64,000 nt of DNA from Amylibacter marinus (GCF_030160015.1 NZ_BSNN01000002.1:1172303-1236302); one strand, 5' to 3'; shown: positions 18,839 through 28,813, counted from the stretch's first letter. Made by a program: numbers and translations. Notes: generated from the letters alone by a model not told the origin.

Positions 18839-19504
18839 TCAAACAGAAAACGCCAATGTTCTGCTAATACGGGTCAGGCTTTGGCCGCTCTCCTGAGCCC
18901 ATTGGTTAAACGCGGCTTGTATTTTCGCCTGTGCGCGCTTTGATGTGGCAGGCCCATCAATCACCCCCGCAGACGTCAGCGCATGCACCACGTCACTGCT
19001 TAGGATAAAGGTGTCTTTGCCCATAAATCGCAGAGCATATTGCCCAGTCACCCCACCCAAACGCGCACCTCGGGCCTTCATCATCTGCCACAGGCCCACC
19101 AAATCCTCACTGGGCCAATCCGCAATACACCGCGCGGCCGATCCGTGCGTATGCGCCAAATCAGATAGAAAAATCGCATTGTCACGTACCGACAAAATCT
19201 TGGTGGCATGGCGGATGATATCAGTGTTTTTCAGATGCCGATCCAAATCCTCGTCGTTCATCATCGCATTGCGCCCGAGATCGAATTGATGAAAGGCCGC
19301 CTCAAAACCCTGCCATTTGTTTTCCACCACCGACCAATTGAACCCCGCCTGAAAAACCCGTTTGCTGAATTCTGACAAGATCCGATCATCCGTCAGCGCA
19401 GAAATATCCTGCGCGGGGGGGCTATCCGCTAATAGCGCCTCTAACGCGCCGTTCTTGTTGTCATTCGCGCGGGCCGCGATACTGGCGAAACTGCTTATTG
19501 GCAT
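18839..19504 (-). CDS. DNA-3-methyladenine glycosylase I (Tag)-like protein, divergent
   Basis: The 221-residue product aligns by eye with Tag through KRVFQAGFNWSVVENKWQGF, FHQFD, DIIRHATKI and the later ARGARLGGVTGQYALRFMGK. Tag excises 3-methyladenine from DNA. The residue matching the purine-contacting Glu38 of E. coli Tag (CLEGQQAG) is Arg here, and the zinc-binding Cys/His residues at both ends of Tag are missing. It may be a related HhH-GPD glycosylase with another substrate, with SSDVV offering a candidate Asp. It is coupled to recO by a ten-base overlap and is the last gene of the leftward array. Confidence 0.7.
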   Translation of the reverse strand: MPISSFASIAARANDNKNGALEALLADSPPAQDISALTDDRILSEFSKRVFQAGFNWSVVENKWQGFEAAFHQFDLGRNAMMNDEDLDRHLKNTDIIRHATKILSVRDNAIFLSDLAHTHGSAARCIADWPSEDLVGLWQMMKARGARLGGVTGQYALRFMGKDTFILSSDVVHALTSAGVIDGPATSKRAQAKIQAAFNQWAQESGQSLTRISRTLAFSV

Positions 19505-20232
19505 GACACAGTATCCTTCTCTAATCGTTTCATCAATCGATCGCGCGCGGCCGGCAGCGGCCTATTCCCCAGCGCTGGCGCAAGCGCAGTCTCTAGGAAA
19601 TGTCCCGTGGTCTTTAGCGCATTCAACACCTCTATGCGATTATCTTCGGCAAAACTGTTGCGCAGAAAATCCGGTAACGGCAGTAGTCGATCCGCCCATT
19701 CAGCCCCGCCAGCGCGGCTAACCGCACGCCCAGTACGGGGGCTAACATAGATCAAGTCCTGGGTCACGCCACTGGCGGCACATGCACTTAAATCCAACCC
19801 ATGACCCAGATCTTCGAGCACGGATAATTCCCACAACGCATAGGCATCCGCCCATGCACCCGTACCATCAATTCGATCCATCAAATCAATGGTTCGGGCA
19901 TATAACCCCGCCAATTCCATACGCTCTGGGAAGGCAAAGCAGGCCAATGCGCATGTAGCCGTCAGCCCCGCCAACCGCAGGCGATCCTGCAGAGCATTTG
20001 CCCGCGATTTCAGGGGCTCTACTCGGTATGATCCCAAATGTTCTTCTAGGCGGGCGCGCCATTCCACCGCCACCTGTGTGCCGGGCTGTAATATCGGGGC
20101 CATCTTGCGCGAGGCACCTGCGCGCACAACGCCTGCATGACGCCCACGATCAGGGGTAAATACATCAATAATTGCAGAGGTTTCCCCGTGTTTACGCACG
20201 GATAATATCACCCCTTCACCAGACCAGTCCAT
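19495..20232 (-). CDS. recO: DNA repair protein RecO
   Basis: RecO helps load RecA at gaps within the RecFOR pathway. The 245-residue protein has the N-terminal OB fold (WSGEGVILSVRKHGETSAIIDVFTPDRGRHAGVVRAG broken into the usual strands) and the helical C-terminal part with WELSVLEDLGHGLDL and YVSPRTGRAVSR. The Cys-rich zinc site found in some bacteria is reduced to CAASG, as in many alphaproteobacteria. It follows era and the DUF1491 gene in the array. Confidence 0.93.
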   Translation of the reverse strand: MDWSGEGVILSVRKHGETSAIIDVFTPDRGRHAGVVRAGASRKMAPILQPGTQVAVEWRARLEEHLGSYRVEPLKSRANALQDRLRLAGLTATCALACFAFPERMELAGLYARTIDLMDRIDGTGAWADAYALWELSVLEDLGHGLDLSACAASGVTQDLIYVSPRTGRAVSRAGGAEWADRLLPLPDFLRNSFAEDNRIEVLNALKTTGHFLETALAPALGNRPLPAARDRLMKRLEKDTVSCQ

Positions 20233-20240
20233 ACCGCATG

Positions 20241-20573
20241 CTAACTGCTAAGGCCCTCGTCGCCAAGCAAATGTCGCCCTGCGCGGTCTTCGACCTCGAT
20301 CACCCATATATCAGGGTCAAATTGGCGCTGTTTGCGCACCATCTCATCTATATCGCGATCACTGCCTTGTGCAAGGGTGACCCAAATGCGCGCACCATCC
20401 AGATCAAACGAGCGTTGGAATAATTCCGCATTCCCATCTAGCGTATTCAACTTTATCAATATCGCCCCAGCGGTGGCATCGCCGCGCGCGGTAATAAAGA
20501 CGGGGATATTAAGCATGCCCAACCGGCGCCGATAGGCCCCAACCCAAAAATCGCTGGTAACCTTGGGGGTCAT
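20241..20573 (-). CDS. DUF1491 family protein
   Basis: The 110-residue soluble protein matches the small DUF1491 family, known from alphaproteobacteria. Typical pieces are FWVGAYRRRLGMLNIPVFI at the start and DPDIWVIEVEDRAGRHLL at the end. No function has been assigned. It is always seen near era-recO in relatives I know, is coupled to era by a four-base overlap and precedes recO by eight bases, which suggests a link to RNA or DNA maintenance, but that is inference only. Confidence 0.85.
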   Translation of the reverse strand: MTPKVTSDFWVGAYRRRLGMLNIPVFITARGDATAGAILIKLNTLDGNAELFQRSFDLDGARIWVTLAQGSDRDIDEMVRKQRQFDPDIWVIEVEDRAGRHLLGDEGLSS

Positions 20574-21481
20574 TTGGTGTCTTTGAAATCCAGACCCATC
20601 TCGCTATAGCGCTCGGCCTCGTTTTCCCAATTCGGGCGCACCTTCACCTGTAGGAACAAATGTACTTCGCGCTCCATCATCTCCTTCAGCTCTTTGCGTG
20701 ATGCCATGGACACACCTTTGATGGTTTCGCCCTTGGGGCCAAGGGCAATGCCCTTGTGGCCTTCGCGCGCCACATAGATCACCTGATCAATGCGCACGGA
20801 TCCATCCTTGCGTTCTTCCCATTTTTCGGTTTCGACCGTCAGGGTATAGGGCAATTCTTGGTGCAGGCGCAGCATCAGCTTTTCTCGGGTCATCTCGGCC
20901 GCAATCATGCGCATGGGCACATCGGCAATTTGATCCTCTGGGTATAGATACGGCCCATCGGGTAGGTTGGCCGCCAAGAAATCCAACAGCACAGGTACGC
21001 CGTAGCCCTTTTCCGCAGAGATCATAAAGGTCTCCTCGAAATCTAATCGCTTATTCAACTCTTCGGTCAAAGCTAACAACTCTTGGGATTTCACCTTGTC
21101 GATTTTATTGATCGCCAGCACAAGGCGCTGTTTGGGGGCGTCACGTTGCTCTAGGCCCTCCAGGATCATCTCGACGCCTTTGGTAATACCGCGGTGTGCC
21201 TCTACCAGCAATACCACCGCATCGGCATCCGCCGCACCCGTCCAAGCGGCGGCCACCATGGCGCGATCTAGCTTGCGACGCGTGCGAAACAGGCCAGGAG
21301 TATCCACAAAAACGATCTGCGCATTATCCTGCATGGCAATGCCGCGAATACGCGCACGCGTGGTCTGTACCTTGTGGGTTACAATGGACACCTTGGCCCC
21401 CACCATCCGGTTCATCAGGGTGGATTTACCGGCATTCGGCTCACCGATCAGTGCTACAAAGCCGCATTTGGTGTTGCTCAT
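20570..21481 (-). CDS. era: GTPase Era
   Basis: Era binds the 3' end of 16S rRNA and checks 30S maturation. The 303-residue protein has G1 GEPNAGKST, the switch I region [13 protein letters not shown]3 DTPG, G4 NKID and G5 SAEKG, followed by a KH domain with the [15 protein letters not shown] loop. It overlaps rnc and the DUF1491 gene by four bases on each side. Coupling with rnc is widespread in proteobacteria. Confidence 0.97.
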   Translation of the reverse strand: MSNTKCGFVALIGEPNAGKSTLMNRMVGAKVSIVTHKVQTTRARIRGIAMQDNAQIVFVDTPGLFRTRRKLDRAMVAAAWTGAADADAVVLLVEAHRGITKGVEMILEGLEQRDAPKQRLVLAINKIDKVKSQELLALTEELNKRLDFEETFMISAEKGYGVPVLLDFLAANLPDGPYLYPEDQIADVPMRMIAAEMTREKLMLRLHQELPYTLTVETEKWEERKDGSVRIDQVIYVAREGHKGIALGPKGETIKGVSMASRKELKEMMEREVHLFLQVKVRPNWENEAERYSEMGLDFKDTK

Positions 21482-22164
21482 GATGTCGTTTCCAATTCTT
21501 TTAATAGGAGTGCCGCCGCCTCTTGGCTGGCCGCGCGTTTCGAGGGCGCGCTTGCCTGTGCCGATTGCCCTGTTTCTAGGCGAACTTCAATACTAAATAC
21601 AGGCGCGTGGTCAGGGCCGCTGCGGGCCACCTCGATATATTGGGGTGGGGGCAGCTTGCGCGCCTGTGCCCATTCTTGCAATGTGGTTTTGGCATCGCGC
21701 GCATCATCGGCGGCATTCGCCACCCGGGCGCCCCACAGGCGTAGGATCATTGCGCGCGCCGCATCAAACCCGCCATCCAGATAAACGGCGGCAATCACGG
21801 CCTCCATGGCATCCCCCAAAATCGCCTGCTTGCGCCGACCACCAGAGAGCATCTCGCTACGCCCCAGCTTTAGCACCTCGCCCAGCCCAATCTCTTGGGC
21901 GACCTCAGCACAGGCCTCCTTGCGTACCAAGGAATTAAACCGCGGGGCCAATTGCCCCTCTTGGGCCTCGCTATCATGATCGATCAATGCGTTGGCAATC
22001 ACCAAACCCAGAACCCGGTCTCCCAAAAACTCTAGGCGCTGATTATCCTCGCGCGTGGCCGAGGATAATGACGAATGCGTCATGGATTTGATCAGCAAAT
22101 CAGGATCTGCAAACCGATACCCCAAACGGGTGCTAAAATGATCTAGGTCCTTGGAAAGTTTCAC
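21478..22164 (-). CDS. rnc: Ribonuclease III
   Basis: RNase III cuts double-stranded RNA in rRNA precursors and regulatory duplexes. The 228-residue protein carries the signature [17 protein letters not shown], the second acidic patch [17 protein letters not shown], and a C-terminal dsRNA-binding domain ([13 protein letters not shown] ... [16 protein letters not shown]). Its ends overlap lepB and era by four bases each, so it lies in one translationally coupled chain. Confidence 0.97.
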   Translation of the reverse strand: MKLSKDLDHFSTRLGYRFADPDLLIKSMTHSSLSSATREDNQRLEFLGDRVLGLVIANALIDHDSEAQEGQLAPRFNSLVRKEACAEVAQEIGLGEVLKLGRSEMLSGGRRKQAILGDAMEAVIAAVYLDGGFDAARAMILRLWGARVANAADDARDAKTTLQEWAQARKLPPPQYIEVARSGPDHAPVFSIEVRLETGQSAQASAPSKRAASQEAAALLLKELETTS

Positions 22165-22943
22165 TTCAATGCCTTAAAGAATCGATCCTTGCGCCATGTC
22201 CAAAAATACATAATCCGCGCACCAGCGGAGGAAAATATCACCCGATCCGCCCGCCCGATTAGATTTTCAAATGGCACAAAGCCCACGCCATTGGCGCTAA
22301 CGGGAATGCGGCTATCGCCTGAGTTATCGCGATTATCCCCAACAAAGAAATATTTGCCATCAGGCACGGTATAGGCGGGGGTGTTATCGGCGAAACTGTC
22401 ACCAATATTCAAAACGGCATGCTCAACACCACCGGGCAATGTCTCTATGGCCAATTGTTTTTCACAATCAGCGCCCTCGCCCACCACGCGGTTGGAACAA
22501 CGCGGCGTGTGGCGCATGGGGCCTTGCTGTGCCATGGCCTCGACAAATACGCCTTGATCCTCTTGGGGGGCGGCTACATCATTGATGTATAAAATACCCT
22601 CGCGCATTTGCACGCGATCCCCTGGCAACCCCACCAAGCGCTTGATGAAATCCACATTGGTGACAGGGTGCTTAAATACGATGATATCGCCGCGCTCGGG
22701 TTCTTCGCCGAAGATGCGCCCCGAAATTGGACAGATAGACCACGGACAAGAATGGCGCGAATAGCCATAGGCCATTTTATTGACGAACATAAAATCGCCA
22801 ATCAACAGCGTGTTCTTCATAGAGCCAGAGGGAATCCAAAACGGCTGAAAAAACAATGTGCGCACAACACCGGCAATCAATAATGCATAAACGATGGTCT
22901 TGATATTCTCGCCGAGCGTGTCTTCTTTTTTGGCAGTGGCCAT
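22161..22943 (-). CDS. lepB: Signal peptidase I
   Basis: LepB removes signal peptides from exported proteins on the periplasmic face of the inner membrane. The 260-residue product has an N-terminal membrane segment ([20 protein letters not shown]), the nucleophile Ser in [14 protein letters not shown], the general-base Lys in [11 protein letters not shown], and the box [13 protein letters not shown]. The gap of 59 bases after acpS is one of the few real gaps in this array and might hold a promoter. Confidence 0.96.
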   Translation of the reverse strand: MATAKKEDTLGENIKTIVYALLIAGVVRTLFFQPFWIPSGSMKNTLLIGDFMFVNKMAYGYSRHSCPWSICPISGRIFGEEPERGDIIVFKHPVTNVDFIKRLVGLPGDRVQMREGILYINDVAAPQEDQGVFVEAMAQQGPMRHTPRCSNRVVGEGADCEKQLAIETLPGGVEHAVLNIGDSFADNTPAYTVPDGKYFFVGDNRDNSGDSRIPVSANGVGFVPFENLIGRADRVIFSSAGARIMYFWTWRKDRFFKALK

Positions 22944-23002
22944 GGGAATTCCTTAGATTTGCTTGGGGTTTTCTTACGCACAGCTTTGGCTAAGTCAACC
23001 GA

Positions 23003-23407
23003 TCATTCACTATGAGGCAAAGCCTCGATCACCACAAAGGCCTGCGCCCAGGGGTGATCATCGGTCAGGGTTACATGCACCACGGCGCGATGCCCATCCG
23101 GGGTCATCTCATCCATCTTCTTGGCCGCCCAGCCTGATAGGTGCATCGTCGGTTGCCCCGAGGCCAAATTGGAAACAGCCATGTCTTTCCATGATATCCC
23201 CATCGCCAGCCCCGTGCCCAGCGCCTTGGAACAGGCCTCTTTGGCAGCCCAGCGTTTGGCATAGGTGCTGGCGACATCTCGGCGGCGCTCGGCTTTGGTC
23301 TGTTCAATTTCGGTGAATACGCGGTTTTTAAAACGATCGCCAAAACGATCCAGCGTTTTCTGAATGCGCTCTATATTTGCCAAATCCGTGCCAATGCCCA
23401 AAATCAT
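23003..23407 (-). CDS. acpS: Holo-[acyl-carrier-protein] synthase
   Basis: AcpS attaches the 4'-phosphopantetheine arm of CoA to acyl carrier protein. The 134-residue product starts [15 protein letters not shown], with the Mg-binding Asp, and contains [15 protein letters not shown], with the paired catalytic Glu/Lys. The length is standard. It overlaps the pdxJ stop by four bases, a gene pairing common in proteobacteria. Confidence 0.96.
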   Translation of the reverse strand: MILGIGTDLANIERIQKTLDRFGDRFKNRVFTEIEQTKAERRRDVASTYAKRWAAKEACSKALGTGLAMGISWKDMAVSNLASGQPTMHLSGWAAKKMDEMTPDGHRAVVHVTLTDDHPWAQAFVVIEALPHSE

Positions 23408-24156
23408 TTACGTGCCGTATCCATGGCCGCGCGCATCTGGCGCATGGCCGCCTCTAGGCCAATAAAGACGCTCTCGCCGATCAAGAAATGCCCGATGTTC
23501 AGCTCTGCTACCTGTGGGATGGCAGCAATGGGGCCAACACAGTCATAGGTTAGCCCATGGCCCGCATGCACCTCTAGCCCTAGATGCGCCGCTACGCCGG
23601 CCATATCGCGCAGGCGCTCCAGCTCTGCGTCGCGCGCATCGAAATCGCCCTCTGCATGGGCATCGCAATAGGCACCCGTATGCAGCTCGATCACCGGCGC
23701 ACCAATGCGCGCTGCTGCCTCGATTTGCCCTCGATCAGCGGCAATGAATATGGATACACGACACCCCGCCGCGCGCAAGGGGGTAATGAATTCAGTCAGG
23801 CGCGCCTCATCTCCCAGAACATCTAATCCGCCCTCGGTGGTACGCTCCTCGCGCTTTTCTGGCACGATACACACCGCATGCGGGCGGTGGCGCAGGGCAA
23901 TGGCCTGCATTTCATCCGTCGCCGCCATTTCAAAATTCAGCGGTACCTGCAAAACCTGCATCAACATGTCTATATCACCGTCGCGAATATGGCGGCGATC
24001 CTCTCGCAGATGTGCGGTGATGCCATCTGCGCCCGCGGCCTGTGCCAAAAGTGCCGCGCGCACAGGATCAGGAACCATTCCACCACGCGCATTGCGTAGG
24101 GTTGCCACGTGATCAATATTCACACCCAATCGTAATTTATTGCCGTGCTCTATCAT
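23404..24156 (-). CDS. pdxJ: Pyridoxine 5'-phosphate synthase
   Basis: PdxJ condenses 1-deoxyxylulose 5-phosphate with 3-amino-2-oxopropyl phosphate to form pyridoxine phosphate. The 250-residue TIM barrel shows [51 protein letters not shown] and [16 protein letters not shown], all family signatures. It lies between the DUF2062 gene and acpS, with a four-base overlap into acpS. Confidence 0.97.
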   Translation of the reverse strand: MIEHGNKLRLGVNIDHVATLRNARGGMVPDPVRAALLAQAAGADGITAHLREDRRHIRDGDIDMLMQVLQVPLNFEMAATDEMQAIALRHRPHAVCIVPEKREERTTEGGLDVLGDEARLTEFITPLRAAGCRVSIFIAADRGQIEAAARIGAPVIELHTGAYCDAHAEGDFDARDAELERLRDMAGVAAHLGLEVHAGHGLTYDCVGPIAAIPQVAELNIGHFLIGESVFIGLEAAMRQMRAAMDTARK

Positions 24157-24195
24157 CTCTTTAATCCTTCGCTTTGCATCGCTGGGGGCCGCGCC

Positions 24196-24831
24196 CTATT
24201 CTACTGTATCAGTTTTTTTGGCTAGGCGCTCTTTCAGCCGGCGGTACAGATATTTTTTACGCCGCTGTTGATAGGCCGCCACCAAGGGCTTGGTGGTGAA
24301 GTACATTACCAATGCAGTGATAAACCCAGGAATAAGGCCACCGATAAAATAGGGCACCATAAAATCGTGAAACAGATCCACAAACCCATCCCAGCGGCTG
24401 GGCCCATAGCCAAATATCGATTTTACATTGGCCCAAGAAGATTCCGCAAAATCCACCAACCCATCGCGTGCCTTGCGCCATGCATTGCGCTCGGTTGAAT
24501 TTCCGGTCATCCATTGGCCCAATGAATAGCTGATCGCGCCAATAAACGGGAAGGTGATCGGATTGCCGAAAAACGTGCCAATCAAGGACGACAATACATT
24601 GCCGCGCAAAACATAGGCCAGCCCTGCTGCCAAGAAAAAATGCAATCCAAACAGCGGCGAGAAACACACGAATGCCCCGCAAGAGAACCCAAGCGCAATG
24701 CGATGGGGTGTATCAGGTAGGCGCTTGACGCGGTGTCCAACATAATTCAAAACCCGTCGCCACCCCGCCTTTGGGTAAAAACCTTCTTTGAACCATTGCC
24801 AAAGGGTTACTGGATTACGTCTTTTGAACAC
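24196..24831 (-). CDS. DUF2062 domain-containing membrane protein
   Basis: The 211-residue protein has a basic N-terminal tail, about three membrane segments, and the DUF2062 signature around FSCGAFVCFSPLFGLHFFLA and GTFFGNPITFPF. The C-terminal end is strongly basic (RRKKYLYRRLKERLAKK). No function is established for the family. It follows rsh by 14 bases and precedes pdxJ by 39, an arrangement I recall in other Rhodobacterales. Confidence 0.85.
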   Translation of the reverse strand: MFKRRNPVTLWQWFKEGFYPKAGWRRVLNYVGHRVKRLPDTPHRIALGFSCGAFVCFSPLFGLHFFLAAGLAYVLRGNVLSSLIGTFFGNPITFPFIGAISYSLGQWMTGNSTERNAWRKARDGLVDFAESSWANVKSIFGYGPSRWDGFVDLFHDFMVPYFIGGLIPGFITALVMYFTTKPLVAAYQQRRKKYLYRRLKERLAKKTDTVE

Positions 24832-24845
24832 TCAATACATCTTTC

Positions 24846-26981
24846 TTACTGCGCGTTTGACACTGAGCTTCGCCGCGATTGCACCACACCGGCCACATCC
24901 GAATCTGCCTCAACAGCCGTGATCACATTGGCCAAATGTTTCACATCCCGCACCTCTATATCAATGGCAATCCGGAAATAATCCTGCTTGCGATCCGAAA
25001 AATGCATGTCGGCGATATTGGCCTCTTGTTCCGAGATCAAGATGCAAATGCGACCCAGAACCCCCGTATAATTGGCCATCGTCACCTCTAATGTAACGAT
25101 ATGTACGGTTTCTGTACGCCCCTGTGTCCAATTTAGGTCAATCCAGCGTTCGGTCTGATCTTCGTAATCTACCAATTTCTCACAATGAATTGAATGTACT
25201 TCCACGCCGGTACCACGGGTGGTAATCCCCACAATCCGTTCGCCAGGCAAGGGCTGACAGCAATTCGCCCCCTGTACATACTGCCCCGCACTAAGGCCGA
25301 CAATTTTCGCCAATGGCGTATCTGCCTGATCCGCTTGATCCTGTAGCAATGCAGGGTATAGCGCACGCACCAGATCCACACCTGTGATCTCGGCACTGCC
25401 GATTTGGGCCAATAACTCGTCGCGATCCTTTAGGCCCATTTTCCTCGCCGCGGTTTCCAGCGCCTTGGGGGAGGCACTTTTGCCTACATGCTCTAATGCA
25501 ACCCGCGCCAATTCTTGGCCCAGCTTGCGATATCCCACCTGATGATCCTCGCGCAGGGCCTTACGAATGGCCGATTTGGCGCGCCCGGTTTTTACGATAT
25601 CAATCCATGTGGCCTGCGGGCGCTGTGCCACCGCAGTTTGGATCTCTACAGATTGCCCATTGCGCAGGCGCGTCCAGAGGGGCACGCGGCTACCATCAAC
25701 CTTGGCCCCCACACAGGCAGACCCGATGCGGGTATGGATCGCAAAGGCAAAGTCAATCGGTGTTGCACCGCGGGGTAATTTAATCACATCCCCCTTAGGG
25801 GTGAAACAGAACACCTGATCCGAGAACATTTCTAGCTTTACATTTTCTAGGAATTCTTCGTGATCTTCATCATCAACATTGCCAAAACCATCCGTTAGCT
25901 TGGACAACCATTCCAGCGGATCAACAGAGAAGCGGTTGTGCGTGCGTTTGCCATCCTTGTAGGCCCAATGCGCGGCCACGCCGACCTCGGCCACCTCGTG
26001 CATTTCTTTGGTGCGGATTTGGATCTCCACCAACTTACCATCACGCCCGGCCACCGAGGTATGGATCGAACGGTAACCATTGGATTTGGGGGCGGATATA
26101 TAATCCTTGAACCGGCCGGGCACACAGGTCCAGCGCTGATGCACTGCCCCTAAGGCCGCATAGGCATCCTGCTCTGTCTCGGTGATAATGCGAAATCCGT
26201 AAATATCTGAGAGGCGAGAGAAGCTCTGCTGCTTTTCCTCCATTTTACGCCAGATAGAATAGGGTTTCTTCTCGCGGCCCGTGATTGTGGCCTCGATGTT
26301 ATTGGCATCAACCAAGATATGAATATCTTTGATAATACGCGGGATCAGATCATCACTTTTGTCACGCATGGTGATAAAGCGGCGCATGATAGAGCTGCGC
26401 GCCTCTGGATTCAGCACCTTAAAGCACAGATCCTCCAGCTCGTCGCGCATCCACTGCATACCCATACGCCCCGCTAGCGGGGCGAACACATCCATAGTCT
26501 CGTGGGATTTCTGCACCTGCTTGTGCTCGGGCATATGTTTGATGGTGCGCATATTGTGCAACCGATCGCCCAGCTTTACCAAAATAACCCGCAGGTCCTT
26601 GGACATTGCCAGCAATAGCTTTCGGAAATTCTCGGCCTGTTTGGTTTGCTTGGATGATAGCTCTAGGTTGGTAAGTTTGGTCACCCCGTCTACCAATTGC
26701 GAAATCTCTTCGCCAAATTCGGCGGCCAACATTTGGTGGGTTAGTTTGGTGTCCTCGACGGTGTCATGCAACAGAGCGGTCACAATGGTAGCATCATCCA
26801 GCTTCTGTTCGGCCATAATATCGGCCACGGCCACCGGGTGGGTAAAATAGGGCTCGCCTGAATGGCGCTTCTGACCCTCGTGCATCTTCATACCATAGGC
26901 ATAGGCGCGACGAATCAAATCAGCATTGGTTTTCGGGTTATATTCTCTGACGTGATCGACCAGCGTCTCAACATCGATCAT
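24846..26981 (-). CDS. Bifunctional (p)ppGpp synthetase/hydrolase (Rsh; RelA/SpoT family)
   Basis: This is the single long RelA/SpoT-type enzyme usual in alphaproteobacteria, which makes and degrades the alarmone ppGpp. The 711-residue protein has, in order, an HD hydrolase domain (FTHPVAVADIMAE, ALLHDTVEDT), a synthetase domain (KKPYSIWRKMEEK, DIYGFRII, NGYRSIHTSV), a TGS domain (CFTPKGDVIKLPRGATPIDFA read in two blocks), and a C-terminal ACT domain. Both catalytic halves look intact. It is downstream of rpoZ, as in many proteobacteria. Confidence 0.95.
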   Translation of the reverse strand: MIDVETLVDHVREYNPKTNADLIRRAYAYGMKMHEGQKRHSGEPYFTHPVAVADIMAEQKLDDATIVTALLHDTVEDTKLTHQMLAAEFGEEISQLVDGVTKLTNLELSSKQTKQAENFRKLLLAMSKDLRVILVKLGDRLHNMRTIKHMPEHKQVQKSHETMDVFAPLAGRMGMQWMRDELEDLCFKVLNPEARSSIMRRFITMRDKSDDLIPRIIKDIHILVDANNIEATITGREKKPYSIWRKMEEKQQSFSRLSDIYGFRIITETEQDAYAALGAVHQRWTCVPGRFKDYISAPKSNGYRSIHTSVAGRDGKLVEIQIRTKEMHEVAEVGVAAHWAYKDGKRTHNRFSVDPLEWLSKLTDGFGNVDDEDHEEFLENVKLEMFSDQVFCFTPKGDVIKLPRGATPIDFAFAIHTRIGSACVGAKVDGSRVPLWTRLRNGQSVEIQTAVAQRPQATWIDIVKTGRAKSAIRKALREDHQVGYRKLGQELARVALEHVGKSASPKALETAARKMGLKDRDELLAQIGSAEITGVDLVRALYPALLQDQADQADTPLAKIVGLSAGQYVQGANCCQPLPGERIVGITTRGTGVEVHSIHCEKLVDYEDQTERWIDLNWTQGRTETVHIVTLEVTMANYTGVLGRICILISEQEANIADMHFSDRKQDYFRIAIDIEVRDVKHLANVITAVEADSDVAGVVQSRRSSVSNAQ

Positions 26982-27023
26982 TCGGCAAGCTCCTTTGGGG
27001 AGGGAGACCTCCCCAGAATCACC

Positions 27024-27374
27024 TTATTTTACTTCTTGCGCTTCCATCAGCGCACGCAACAGGTTCTCATCGTTCATATCGTCGCCTGGCTTGTCATCAC
27101 CCGCTCCCATCAACAATGCCATTTCGTCTTCTTCTGGCTCATCAACTTCGATTTGGGTTTGGTGGCTCTGAATCGCGGCCTCTAACAATTGATCCGCGGT
27201 CAATGTCTCGTCGGCGATCTCACGCAAGGCCACGACAGGGTTCTTGTCATTATCGCGGGGAATAGTGATTTCTGAACCAGATGCAATTTCGCGCGCACGA
27301 TGTGCCGCCAGCAAAACCAAATCAAAACGATTCGGTACTTTATCAACGCAATCTTCAACGGTCACACGTGCCAT
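27024..27374 (-). CDS. rpoZ: DNA-directed RNA polymerase subunit omega
   Basis: Omega helps assemble RNA polymerase and forms part of a ppGpp site in proteobacteria. The 116-residue product begins [20 protein letters not shown] and continues with [13 protein letters not shown] and [10 protein letters not shown], the conserved core. The acidic C-terminal extension is common in alphaproteobacteria. The gene lies 42 bases ahead of rsh, so the alarmone enzyme and a subunit that responds to it are likely cotranscribed. Confidence 0.96.
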   Translation of the reverse strand: MARVTVEDCVDKVPNRFDLVLLAAHRAREIASGSEITIPRDNDKNPVVALREIADETLTADQLLEAAIQSHQTQIEVDEPEEDEMALLMGAGDDKPGDDMNDENLLRALMEAQEVK

Positions 27375-27443
27375 TCTAACATTCTCCAGCCAAATGCGGT
27401 TACAAGACCAGCCGTTTACGCATTTTTACAGCGATTTGCAAGC

Positions 27444-28028
27444 CTAAGACGACGCATCATACAGAGATATCTCATCTCTGTCCATCTGCGGTAAATTGGC
27501 CAACATTTCCAATGTGCTGAACCCCAGCACAGGATGGCGCCAATGCGGCGCGATATCCGCCATAGGCCGCAGCACAAAGGCACGATCCTGTAGCCGCGGA
27601 TGAGGCAGCAACAGATGCTCCGGCGTGCGCTGCATCTGCTGATCCAACGGCAGATCAATCCAGCCCTGTAGCGTCTCTAAATCTGGCGCAATTTCGCCAT
27701 GATGGGCGATCAAATCCAGATCAATACTACGTTGCCCCCACCTGAGGCTACGCACCCGCCCCAGCTGTTTCTCTATATTATGCAGTGTTTCTAGTATTTG
27801 ATTGGCCGACCGCATGGTCTCGCACAAAACAGCACAGTTAATAAAATCAGGCCCAGCCCCCTTTGGGAACGCTGGGGTGCGGTAGAATTCACTAATTTTT
27901 AAGGCCTTTAGATCATTCCTTGACAGAAGGTCAATTGAGGCTACGATTTGAGAATGAGCTTTGCGCATATCTTTTGAAGTATTCGATCCGATGGCGATTA
28001 TAGTGGTGTTCGAAATACTACGTGTCAT
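27444..28028 (-). CDS. folK: 2-amino-4-hydroxy-6-hydroxymethyldihydropteridine pyrophosphokinase
   Basis: FolK transfers pyrophosphate from ATP to the pterin alcohol before dihydropteroate synthesis in folate biosynthesis. I start at the ATG at 28028 (MTRSISNTTIIAIGSN), which gives 194 residues; the frame is open 90 bases further upstream but that part is not conserved. The signature blocks are AIGSN, FYRTPAFPKGAGPDFINCAV, GQRSIDLDLIAH (Mg-binding Asp residues) and LLLPHPRLQDRAFVL. It is divergent from the NYN gene. Confidence 0.93.
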   Translation of the reverse strand: MTRSISNTTIIAIGSNTSKDMRKAHSQIVASIDLLSRNDLKALKISEFYRTPAFPKGAGPDFINCAVLCETMRSANQILETLHNIEKQLGRVRSLRWGQRSIDLDLIAHHGEIAPDLETLQGWIDLPLDQQMQRTPEHLLLPHPRLQDRAFVLRPMADIAPHWRHPVLGFSTLEMLANLPQMDRDEISLYDASS

Positions 28029-28141
28029 TTTATCTTGCACATTCCAATCGGGTGCGTATTTTGCACATGCTTTTGAGATGGGTCTAACACGCAACGGACT
28101 TAACTGTCGATTAAGCAATTAAAGAGAAAAAAGGAAAAAGA

Positions 28142-28729
28142 ATGTTTTATCGAGACGAGCGTCTTGCGCTCTTTATTGATGGGTCAAATTTATATGCCGC
28201 CGCCAAAGCATTGGGCTTTGATATCGACTATAAACTGCTCCGTACCGAATTTATGCGCCGTGGGAAGATGCTCCGCGCATTCTATTACACCGCTCTACTA
28301 GAAAGCGAAGAGTATTCGCCCATACGCCCACTGGTTGACTGGCTCAACTATAATGGGTTCACCATGGTGACCAAGACCGCCAAGGAATACACCGATTCCA
28401 TGGGCCGACGTAAGGTTAAAGGAAACATGGATATCGAATTGGCCGTGAATGCGATGGAATTAGCCCCGCATGTCGACCATATCGTGCTGTTCTCTGGCGA
28501 TGGCGATTTCCGCCCCCTCGTTGAATCTCTACAGCGCCAAGGCGTGCGCGTTTCTGTGGTGTCCACCATTCGCTCCCAGCCACCAATGATTTCAGACGAT
28601 CTGCGTCGCCAAGCCGATAATTTCATCGAACTAGACGAATTACGTGACGTGGTTGGCCGCCCCCCCCGCCCCGAGGGCGATGCACCGGGTTTTGCCCCCG
28701 CAGAGGTGGGCGAACACGCCGAAGATTAA
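28142..28729 (+). CDS. NYN domain (LabA/DUF88 family) protein
   Basis: The 195-residue protein has a PIN-like NYN fold: ALFIDGSNLYAAAKALG supplies the first acidic residue, GNMDIELAVNAMEL the second and LFSGDGDFRPLVESLQ the third group. NYN proteins are predicted metal-dependent ribonucleases, and the LabA branch includes cyanobacterial clock-related proteins. The RNA target is unknown. The last ~30 residues are Pro/Glu-rich and likely disordered. A hairpin terminator follows directly. Confidence 0.88.
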   Translation: MFYRDERLALFIDGSNLYAAAKALGFDIDYKLLRTEFMRRGKMLRAFYYTALLESEEYSPIRPLVDWLNYNGFTMVTKTAKEYTDSMGRRKVKGNMDIELAVNAMELAPHVDHIVLFSGDGDFRPLVESLQRQGVRVSVVSTIRSQPPMISDDLRRQADNFIELDELRDVVGRPPRPEGDAPGFAPAEVGEHAED

Positions 28730-28734
28730 AAGAT

Positions 28735-28756
28735 AAAGCCCTACGGGGCTTTTTTC
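28735..28756 (+). terminator. Rho-independent terminator after the NYN gene
   Basis: The stem AAAGCCC / GGGCTTT with a TACG loop is followed by a T run. It starts five bases after the stop of the NYN gene and separates that gene from ispH. Confidence 0.85.
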
Positions 28757-28763
28757 TTGCCTT

Positions 28764-28810
28764 ATCGGCGCATCTGCTTGCGCGCCGATTGAATTGCGGT
28801 TTAAAACCGC
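28764..28810 (+). promoter_or_regulatory. Structured leader with two inverted repeats upstream of ispH
   Basis: Two perfect inverted repeats lie between the NYN terminator and the ispH start. The first is ATCGGCGC (28764-28771) with GCGCCGAT (28782-28789). The second is GCGGTTT-A-AAACCGC (28796-28810), ending three bases before the ATG at 28814. The second occupies the place where a ribosome site should be, and no purine-rich Shine-Dalgarno sequence is visible. Whether these are RNA hairpins or protein operators is not decidable here. Confidence 0.45.
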
Positions 28811-28813
28811 ATC

